From: Acidobacteriota bacterium
GTDB taxonomy: Bacteria; Acidobacteriota; Blastocatellia; Pyrinomonadales; Pyrinomonadaceae
Assembly (NCBI GenBank): GCA_003222935.1
Contig: QHXL01000302.1
Coordinates: 1-5,304, forward strand
Direction: 5' to 3'
DNA length: 5,304 nucleotides
Below the pieces are notes generated by a model. That model did no database searches and was not told the DNA's origin. It worked only from the letters and a program-made list of their open reading frames with translations. Each line of letters opens with the position of its first letter. Position 1 is the stretch's first letter. Shown here piece after piece: positions 1 through 5,304 of this stretch. Made by a program: the position numbers and the translations under genes.

Positions 1-372
1 CGGATCAAAATCGTCCGCTGGAGTGTTCGTCAATCGTGTTTGACCAGTGCCGTCTGCGTTCATTCGATAGATCTCGAAATTTCCGGCTCGACCGCTAACG
101 AAAGCAAGCTGATTTCCGTCAGGCGACCACACTGCATTGGAATCTTCGGCGTTAATGTTGGTCAGCCGTGTTTGACCTGAGCCATCAGCATTCATTTTGT
201 AGATTTCGGAATTGCCATCCCGATTGCTGGTGAAAGCCAGCTCAGTTCCGTTCTTGGACCACACGGGTTCTGTATCACTTGCCGGAGTATTGGTTAGACG
301 CGTTTGGCCTGAGCCATCAGCATTCATAAGGTAAATTTCGCGGTTGCCGTCCCGGTTAGTTGCAAACGCAAT
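1..372 (-). repeat. Tandem 132-bp repeats encoding TolB/PD40 propeller blades
   Basis: Three in-frame copies lie at 372-241, 240-109 and 108-1, the last cut by the window edge. Each copy encodes 44 residues of the pattern (I/L)AF..(N/G)R.GN.EIY.MNADG(S/T)GQTRLTN followed by a VWS..G turn (the turn of copy 3 lies beyond the edge). This is the TolB/WD40-like PD40 signature. The first two copies share a nearly identical DNA core (bases 309-326 and 177-194), while the third has drifted more at synonymous positions. Six blades are usual for a closed TolB-type propeller, so about three more are expected beyond the left edge. Confidence 0.85.
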
Positions 373-3012
373 TTCGCCATTTGCGGCTGGGCTCGCGGGA
401 GTAGGTGTCGGTGTGGGAGTCGGAGTTGGAGTAGCCGTTGGCGTTGGCGTTGGCGTCGGAGTAGCTGTTGGTGTCGGAGTAGGTGTTGGCGTCGCGACTG
501 GTTTGCACTTTCCGGCGCTGTCGCTGTTATAGACTGCCTGAATCTCAGTAATGTCGAGTGCTCGATTGAATAACTCGACCTCGTCCATTTGGCCCAGGAA
601 ACGTCGTCCAGCAAGTAAGCCAGCTGGTCGAAGCCCCAGGTAGAGATCGGTGGATGTCTGTGGAGTGAAAGTGCCGAGCGTTTGTTGAGCGACGATGAGT
701 CCATTCACATATACTTTTGCTATGCCACTTGATTTGTCATAAGTGACTCCGACGTGTTGCCAAACATTTGCAGCGAGAATTCCGGACGCGGTTGAAAAGA
801 CATGGTGTGTTCCGAGCGTATCAGTGAGGTTGACAAAAATACTTCCCGGGCCCTGACCGCCTTCGCCGAAATCCGCTGACATCCAGATGTGTACTCCCTC
901 GATGCCGGCGCCGCTGTTCCACTCTATTAACGGTCGCGCTGTGCCAATCTGTGGAACGTTGATCCAGGCGTCATAAGTTAGCCCGCCACTTGCTCCAACA
1001 TCGAGCAGAGCTGCCTGTGGCATCTTTGCGTTGTCGTCGATTCCATCAAATGAAAGCGACTGCGCGACTTTGCCGGTGACAAACGATGGCGTACCAAAGA
1101 GCAATCCGGAGTTAGTTCCCTGTAAGTCAGTAGCGTCTCCATCAAAGGCCCACCAACCAACCATTCCTGACGGAGCTGTCGTACAACCCTGTGGCACGAC
1201 TACTTCAAAGGCTCCTATGTCACAGCGCGAAACACCGTTGGAATCACCATCCTTGGGACGAAGCGACTGTCGTTGATCAGCCGCTTCACACGAGTCGCCT
1301 CCGCTACCAGGCGTCAAGGGATTCGCTGTGTCGATCGCAGTGCTGCCGGCCAACAGCGCTCGTGTGAAAGTCGGACCACCGTTGTTTTGTAAAGCTCCGA
1401 GCAGAGGATTGATTGGCGTTGCAGCCGTGCCTGTCTGATCGCCGGTGGCATTGGTATGAAGTGCGCCACCATCTTTGATCCCGATCAAGTTGTACCCGGC
1501 TGAAGTGAAGGTTGACGAAGTGCGAATATCGGGTGCGAAATCAGAGTCACTGGTGTTGAGTGCAATGATAGTGTTTCTGAATGCGCCGATGCCGGGGCCT
1601 TGAAATAACCCGCCACCGTGATTGGTTGCGCGATTACTTGTGATGGTTACGTTATTAAGAATTAGTGGTTTGGTTTCCGTTCCTTCCTGGAAGAAGATTC
1701 CGCCACCAAGTTCACCGATATTGCCGTCAATAGTTGTGTTGGTGACGGTCAACGCCGCACCAGAGCTAAAGACTCCGCCGCCCTGCATGACTGCGGTGTT
1801 TCCGGAGATAGTGCTATTTGAAATAGTCCCCGAACCACCCTGGACGACGACTCCACCCGATGTTCGGTTTGAAGTGTTATTTGAGATCTTGCATCGGTTA
1901 ATGCTAAGGAACGTGTTGGCTCCGCCGGCGCCCGAAAAGCTCCCACCCGAGATACCGCCAATTTCGTTTGCGTGATTGTTACTGACGACACTGTCGCTGA
2001 TATCGAGAACGAAGCTTGTGGCCATTGCACCCGACTCGCCGCCTGATGTATTGCCATCGAATAGCGATCCTCTAATTGTGGTTACGCCCTGCGCTCGTAT
2101 TGCGCCGCCTGCACCGTTAGTCGACGAGTTGTTCAGGAAAGTACTGTCCGTGATGTCGAACCTGGCCCCATTGCTCTGTGTGTAATATAGAGCTCCACCA
2201 CCATGCAGCGCCTGATTGCCCGTGAATACGCTACTGCTAATAGTTAGATTTGGAGCGTATATCGCGCCGCCTGAAAAGTTGGTGGCCTTGTTGTTCAAGA
2301 AGGAACAGTTGTTGACGATCACAATGTTGGCAATGATTGCGCCGCCGCCGTCGGGTGCTATGTTGTCGACCAGCATGACATTGTTGAGAGTGCTCGCCCG
2401 CGCAAGGTAGAGCGCACCACCAGTGTCAGCCGATCTTCCTCCGCGAAGTGTCACGTCATTCAACACGAGGCTGCCGAAGTTTTGATTGCTGACGGCAAGT
2501 AAGCGAAAGAGCGCGGACGCATTTGCGTCGCGTTCGATGATTGTCGTTGCGGCGCTTGCTCCCTGAATGATCACGTCGGTCTTAATGTCGGGAAGTCCCG
2601 TGCCCGATAAGTTTGGATCGGGAGTGGTCAGTGTGTAAGTTCCAGCAGGCAGAATTATGGTGTCAGTGCCAGAGCCGGCACTGCAACCATCCACAGCCGC
2701 ATCGGTATTAGCTGCCTGAATCGCTTCGCCTAGTGTGCAATCGCCGATGACTCCTGGACTTTGAGAGGTCGAGTTGACGGTAATCGTGGATAGAGGCGTG
2801 AGAAGCCAACTCGGGAAAACGATAGTGCTCAGGAATGAGGGAGGACCGTAGTCATTCAGGGTGGCGGGACTGAGTATTTCAGCAGTGAGTTGCTCTTCGC
2901 GCTTTTCGGCCCAGCCGGTTGGGCCAAAGTAGACAATCGAAGAGAGCAATACGACGACAAACCCAAATAACGTAAGGGTGCGACGGGATATTTTTTGAGT
3001 TGGATTGGACAT
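1..3012 (-). CDS. Exported mosaic protein: beta-helix, choice-of-anchor-Q-like block, LamG, Thr-Pro linker, TolB/PD40 blades (C-terminus cut by window edge)
   Basis: Open for 1004 codons without a stop; residues are numbered from the ATG at 3012. Residues 1-35 have basic SRR followed by a hydrophobic stretch (about 12-30) and a possible signal peptidase site after GWA at 35, so export is likely. CTLGEAIQAAN at 92-102 resembles the CSLREA N-terminal motif. Residues about 185-490 hold about eleven degenerate beta-helix rungs of the type FxxNxA...GGG(A/V/L/I), like Pmp repeats. NNGG at 543-546 and DIGAFE at 598-603 match the choice-of-anchor-Q ending. LamG spans about 617-830 (WWAFDG, WQHVGVTYD from 751, MDEVELFNRAL from 809). 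A Thr-Pro linker (841-872) precedes three TolB/PD40-type blades from 881. The probable role is surface adhesion or carbohydrate/protein binding; the ligand is unknown and no enzymatic motif is visible. The start is uncertain: an in-frame ATG at 3051 adds 13 residues, with a stop directly before it. Neither ATG has a good Shine-Dalgarno sequence. Confidence 0.9.
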   Translation of the reverse strand, partial: MSNPTQKISRRTLTLFGFVVVLLSSIVYFGPTGWAEKREEQLTAEILSPATLNDYGPPSFLSTIVFPSWLLTPLSTITVNSTSQSPGVIGDCTLGEAIQAANTDAAVDGCSAGSGTDTIILPAGTYTLTTPDPNLSGTGLPDIKTDVIIQGASAATTIIERDANASALFRLLAVSNQNFGSLVLNDVTLRGGRSADTGGALYLARASTLNNVMLVDNIAPDGGGAIIANIVIVNNCSFLNNKATNFSGGAIYAPNLTISSSVFTGNQALHGGGALYYTQSNGARFDITDSTFLNNSSTNGAGGAIRAQGVTTIRGSLFDGNTSGGESGAMATSFVLDISDSVVSNNHANEIGGISGGSFSGAGGANTFLSINRCKISNNTSNRTSGGVVVQGGSGTISNSTISGNTAVMQGGGVFSSGAALTVTNTTIDGNIGELGGGIFFQEGTETKPLILNNVTITSNRATNHGGGLFQGPGIGAFRNTIIALNTSDSDFAPDIRTSSTFTSAGYNLIGIKDGGALHTNATGDQTGTAATPINPLLGALQNNGGPTFTRALLAGSTAIDTANPLTPGSGGDSCEAADQRQSLRPKDGDSNGVSRCDIGAFEVVVPQGCTTAPSGMVGWWAFDGDATDLQGTNSGLLFGTPSFVTGKVAQSLSFDGIDDNAKMPQAALLDVGASGGLTYDAWINVPQIGTARPLIEWNSGAGIEGVHIWMSADFGEGGQGPGSIFVNLTDTLGTHHVFSTASGILAANVWQHVGVTYDKSSGIAKVYVNGLIVAQQTLGTFTPQTSTDLYLGLRPAGLLAGRRFLGQMDEVELFNRALDITEIQAVYNSDSAGKCKPVATPTPTPTPTATPTPTPTPTATPTPTPTPTPTPASPAANGEIAFATNRDGNREIYLMNADGSGQTRLTNTPASDTEPVWSKNGTELAFTSNRDGNSEIYKMNADGSGQTRLTNINAEDSNAVWSPDGNQLAFVSGRAGNFEIYRMNADGTGQTRLTNTPADDFDP
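397..492 (-). repeat. Thr-Pro linker low-complexity repeat
   Basis: Thirty-two codons encode alternating Thr and Pro. A 30-bp / 10-residue higher-order period is visible: TPTPTPTPTA occurs twice, followed by a run of six TP pairs. Such linkers separate folded domains in secreted and surface proteins and may be O-glycosylated; glycosylation here is inference. It joins the LamG domain to the propeller. The opposite strand reads as an artefactual Gly-Val repeat. Confidence 0.9.
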
Positions 3013-3118
3013 GATGCTACCAGTTTGAATCGTGGGCTCGCGGCGGTTCATGACTTTCTAACTGCCTACTAATACACGCCGGAAAACAGGGCGATCTCCC
3101 TCACCTTCCCTGAATTTT

Positions 3119-3134
3119 CTTCGTTTTTTCGAAG
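3119..3134. promoter_or_regulatory. Small inverted repeat with T6 loop upstream of the sigma gene
   Basis: CTTCG and CGAAG form a perfect 5-bp inverted repeat around six T residues, with a possible extra T-G pair outside. It ends 16 bp before the Shine-Dalgarno sequence of the sigma gene. It could be a weak leader hairpin or an operator half-site pair. The stem is too short and lacks a trailing T run, so it is not a good intrinsic terminator for plus-strand transcripts. Chance occurrence is possible. Confidence 0.3.
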
Positions 3135-3150
3135 GACTCACGTAATAATG

Positions 3151-3156
3151 AGGAGG
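3151..3156 (+). promoter_or_regulatory. Ribosome binding site of the sigma gene
   Basis: AGGAGG is a perfect Shine-Dalgarno core, 8 bases before the ATG at 3165, inside a longer purine run. It fixes the start of the sigma gene and is by far the strongest translation signal in the window. Confidence 0.88.
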
Positions 3157-3164
3157 GAAGAGGA

Positions 3165-3734
3165 ATGGGCGACGTAACGGAGATCTTGAAATCCTACGGC
3201 GACGGCGACCGCGCCGCCCTGGACACACTGCTGCCACTCGTCTATGACGAGCTTCGAGTGATCGCCCGAAGTTATTTGCGACAGGAACGCGCCGATCACA
3301 CTCTTCAGCCAACAGGTCTGGTGCACGAGGCTTACCTTCGACTCGTCAATCAGCAACATGTCGACTGGCGCAACCGAGCCCAGTTTTTTGGACTGGCGGC
3401 AAGCATGATGCGCCGTATTTTGGTTAATCACGCGGAAGCAAGGCGGGCTCAAAAAAGGGGTGGCGGAGTTGAGAAGGTTTCGCTCGAAGAAGTGGTTATT
3501 GCTTTCGATGACGATCTACTCGATCTACTTGAGCTAAACGAAGTCATGCTTCAACTCGAGCAGATCGACAAAGTCAAGAGCGAGATCGTCGAACTCAAAT
3601 TCTTCGGTGGTCTAACTATTGACGAGATTGCTGCAGTGACTAACAGGTCCGCGGCGACGGTAGAGCGTGAGTGGGCGTTTGCACGAGGTTGGCTCTATAA
3701 AGCCTTGACTGAAAGGCAATCCGAAAGCGCATGA
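3165..3734 (+). CDS. ECF-family RNA polymerase sigma factor (TIGR02999 / Sigma70_ECF type)
   Basis: This complete 189-residue protein directs RNA polymerase to a specific promoter set. Region 2 covers roughly residues 10-95. It includes LLPLVYDELRVIARSYLR (22-39), then HTLQPTGLVHEAYLRL (45-60), a signature of the TIGR02999 (Sig-70_X6) group, and WRNRAQFFGLAASMMRRILV (68-87). An acidic linker (about 108-126) leads to region 4, where LTIDEIAAVTNRSAATVER (150-168) forms the helix-turn-helix for the -35 element. The length is typical for the group. No anti-sigma gene is adjacent; instead a Ser/Thr kinase overlaps the stop codon by 4 bp, the usual partner for this sigma type in Acidobacteriota and Planctomycetota. 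Control through the kinase is therefore plausible but not shown. Target promoters are unknown. Confidence 0.95.
   Translation: MGDVTEILKSYGDGDRAALDTLLPLVYDELRVIARSYLRQERADHTLQPTGLVHEAYLRLVNQQHVDWRNRAQFFGLAASMMRRILVNHAEARRAQKRGGGVEKVSLEEVVIAFDDDLLDLLELNEVMLQLEQIDKVKSEIVELKFFGGLTIDEIAAVTNRSAATVEREWAFARGWLYKALTERQSESA
3731..3734 (+). promoter_or_regulatory. ATGA stop/start overlap coupling sigma and kinase translation
   Basis: The ATG of the kinase overlaps the TGA of the sigma gene. The only purine-rich Shine-Dalgarno-like stretch (GAAAGG at 3711-3716) is 14 bases from the ATG, which is far for efficient initiation. Translational coupling by terminating ribosomes is therefore the likely way the kinase is made, in fixed ratio to the sigma factor. 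Confidence 0.75.
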
Positions 3735-5304
3735 GCGAAAACCAACAGCAGGATCAGTGGCAAAGGCTGAATGAGATTTTCGGTGCTGCCATCAAGGCAG
3801 GGCCAGACAGGCAAAGCGAGGTGCTTGAGGAAGCTTGCAATGGAGACGAGCGTTTGCGCAGTGAAGTTGAAGCCATATTGAGCGCCGCTCGCAAAGCTGA
3901 TAGTCGTGGCTTCTTGAAGTCGGACGTGTTCGAAAATGGCGCGAGTGTCTTGCTGGCGAACGAGATTCCGCCTGGTACGAAGATCGGCCCGTATTGTGTT
4001 GTTCGCGAACTCGGTCGAGGTGGCATGGGCGTGGTCTACCTGGCGTTACGTGAAGGGTTTCAACAACAAGTTGCGCTCAAAATCATCAAGCGCGGGATGG
4101 ACACCACGGCGATTGTTCGACGCTTCGTGCAGGAACGAGACGTTTTGGCGTCGCTCAATCATCCGAATATCGCCCGTTTGTTAGACGGCGGCACAACTGA
4201 TGGTTTGCCGTTTATAGCGATGGAGTATGTCGAGGGTGAAACCATCACCAGGTATTGCGATGAACACCGCCTCACAATCGATCAGCGTTTAAGTCTCTTT
4301 CGCAAAGTTTGTAGTGCAGTTGGGTATGCACACCGTAATCTTGTGGTCCATCGGGATATTAAACCTTCCAATATCCTGATCGCGCCGGAAGGCGAGCCGA
4401 AATTGCTCGACTTCGGAATCGCCAAGCTCCTTTCTCCGGACTCGTTCGATAACCCCGCGGAAGCGACGATGACGGGCGCAAATTTACTGACTCCGGAATA
4501 TGCATCACCCGAGCAGATTCGAGGCGAAACAGTCAGCACAGCCAGCGACATCTACTCGCTGGGAGTTCTTCTCTACGAATTGCTTTGTGGACATCGTCCG
4601 TTTCGTTTTAAGAATCGATTGGCCAGCGAGGTATTGCAAATTGTCTCAGAACGACAACCTAAAGCACCTTCAACAGCGGCCTCAGTTCCTGAAGACGACA
4701 GTGAGTTGACCAATAACCACAACATGGGCGTCTCGCAGCAGGCAATTGCGGAACTCCGATCAGAGAAACCGGCGCGTTTACACCGCAGGCTCGTGGGCGA
4801 TCTGGATAACATTGTTCTAATGGCGCTGCGCAAAGAGCCCGAGCGTCGTTACCATTCAGTTGAACAACTGGCAGATGACGTAAGGCGACACCTCGAAGGT
4901 CTTCCTGTAACGGCCCGGCGGGCAACATTTTCTTACCGCGCTTCAAAATTTATCGAACGTAATCGGATGGCGACCATGTTTTCAACGGTTGCGCTGGTAG
5001 CGATCCTGGCTGGTCTATCAATATCGTTGTGGCAAGCTGCAGTCGCCCGAAGACAATGGGAACGAGCGGAACGACGCTCCAGTGAAGTAAGACGCCTGAC
5101 CAACACCCTGCTGAAAGAGTTGCAAAGTGAAGTTGGTGTTCTGCCCGGTTCAGACAAAGCTCGCAAAAGGCTTTCGCAAATCTCGATCGACTATCTGAAC
5201 GGCCTTGCTGCGGAGACGAATGATCCGGCGGTTTTGAAGCAGTTGTCAGAGGCGTACGTCCAACTTGGTAAACAGTACGGGTACGAGAATGGTGATCCCG
5301 AGCA
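3731..5304 (+). CDS. Membrane-spanning Ser/Thr protein kinase (PknB type) with C-terminal TPR-like sensor region, cut by window edge
   Basis: 524 codons are visible and the frame is open at the right edge. Residues 1-85 are a helical lead-in common to sigma-linked kinases. The kinase domain spans about 88-385, with every key residue present: Gly loop LGRGGMGVVY (94-103), ATP-binding Lys117 in VALK, helix-C Glu135, HRDIKPSN with catalytic Asp209 and Asn214, DFG at 227-229, SPE at 259-261 (the APE position), Asp273 in DIYSLG, and Arg372 near the end. Thr246 and Thr248 lie where PknB of Mycobacterium tuberculosis autophosphorylates. A charged segment of about 45 residues (311-356) separates helix G from the last helices. 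A transmembrane helix (about 413-437) follows, then an Arg/Glu-rich coiled-coil-like stretch (438-465) and a probable TPR start (from about 498). The kinase faces the cytoplasm and the C-terminus lies outside. It probably phosphorylates the sigma factor or its regulators; the substrate is not proven. Confidence 0.95.
   Translation, partial: MSENQQQDQWQRLNEIFGAAIKAGPDRQSEVLEEACNGDERLRSEVEAILSAARKADSRGFLKSDVFENGASVLLANEIPPGTKIGPYCVVRELGRGGMGVVYLALREGFQQQVALKIIKRGMDTTAIVRRFVQERDVLASLNHPNIARLLDGGTTDGLPFIAMEYVEGETITRYCDEHRLTIDQRLSLFRKVCSAVGYAHRNLVVHRDIKPSNILIAPEGEPKLLDFGIAKLLSPDSFDNPAEATMTGANLLTPEYASPEQIRGETVSTASDIYSLGVLLYELLCGHRPFRFKNRLASEVLQIVSERQPKAPSTAASVPEDDSELTNNHNMGVSQQAIAELRSEKPARLHRRLVGDLDNIVLMALRKEPERRYHSVEQLADDVRRHLEGLPVTARRATFSYRASKFIERNRMATMFSTVALVAILAGLSISLWQAAVARRQWERAERRSSEVRRLTNTLLKELQSEVGVLPGSDKARKRLSQISIDYLNGLAAETNDPAVLKQLSEAYVQLGKQYGYENGDPE

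Larger units (their letters stand above)
3013..3164. promoter_or_regulatory. Divergent intergenic region between the exported protein and the sigma-kinase operon
   Basis: The 152 bp between the two start codons must contain both promoters, unless the leftward gene starts at 3051, which leaves 113 bp. I see no pair of good -35/-10 hexamers on either strand. TAATAAT at 3143-3149 looks like a -10 box but lies against the Shine-Dalgarno sequence, too close to serve this start. The right half is rich in C+T on the plus strand (3095-3130). The lack of a housekeeping-type promoter would fit recognition by an alternative sigma factor, but that is only inference. Confidence 0.5.

Noticed and set aside
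1..492. CRISPR-like or noncoding tandem array
   Set aside because: The repeats are in frame, code for known protein modules and have no spacer structure.
344..532. Plus-strand frame with a striking Gly-Val repeat
   Set aside because: It is the antisense reading of the Thr-Pro linker in the minus-strand gene; it has no ribosome binding site and no independent support.
1622..2410. Several plus-strand frames of 64-117 codons rich in Pro, Leu and Val
   Set aside because: They lie opposite the Gly/Asn-rich beta-helix rungs. Their composition is what antisense reading of those codons yields, and they have no start signals.
1..3012. Autotransporter or polymorphic-toxin interpretation of the large protein
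   Set aside because: No toxin motif, no outer-membrane barrel and no pretoxin or immunity gene is visible. Only the beta-helix rungs resemble autotransporter passengers, and the C-terminus is outside the window.
3067..3075. Possible -10 box (TACTAAT / TAATAC) for the sigma operon
   Set aside because: The hexamer 17 bases upstream matches the -35 consensus at only about three positions, so the pair is not better than chance.
3119..3134. Intrinsic terminator
   Set aside because: The T run is in the loop rather than after the stem, the stem is only 5 bp, and no gene ends nearby.
3058..3452. Two minus-strand frames overlapping the sigma gene and its leader
   Set aside because: The sigma gene has a perfect ribosome binding site and a full family match. 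The antisense frames are Arg/Ser-rich without recognisable motifs.

Overview
The window holds two divergent transcription units separated by an intergenic region of about 150 bp. Base composition is near half G+C. The combination of gene families suggests an Acidobacteriota-like soil or sediment bacterium, possibly Blastocatellia. These are a TIGR02999-type ECF sigma factor overlapping a PknB-type kinase with a C-terminal sensor half, next to a long secreted protein with a Thr-Pro linker. This assignment rests on family associations I know, not on any search; Planctomycetota and related phyla remain possible.

Left unit, minus strand, 3012 down to the window edge at base 1: one open frame of 1004 codons, still open at the edge. 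It encodes a mosaic exported protein. In order it has a signal/anchor segment, a CSLREA-like N-terminal motif, a right-handed beta-helix of about eleven rungs, a choice-of-anchor-Q-like block ending in DIGAFE, a LamG (concanavalin A-like) domain, a Thr-Pro linker, and TolB/PD40-type beta-propeller blades that run off the window. All shorter frames overlapping this stretch are shadows of it.

Intergenic region, 3013 to 3164: it carries the start signals of both units, a small perfect inverted repeat (3119-3134), and a strong Shine-Dalgarno sequence for the rightward unit. I could not identify a convincing sigma-70 promoter on either strand.

Right unit, plus strand: a complete 189-residue ECF sigma factor (3165-3734) overlaps by 4 bp (ATGA) a membrane-spanning Ser/Thr protein kinase (3731 to the right edge, 524 codons visible). 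The kinase has every catalytic residue intact, a transmembrane helix after the kinase domain, then a coiled-coil-like segment and what looks like the start of a TPR region outside the membrane. The likely logic is that the kinase senses something beyond the membrane and, with its co-translated sigma factor, alters transcription. The divergent surface protein is a candidate target, but nothing in the sequence proves that link.

I see no RNA genes, CRISPR arrays, insertion sequences or clear terminators. I found no wholly new system. The most interesting points are the unusual domain mosaic of the exported protein and the compact sigma-kinase-surface-protein arrangement.
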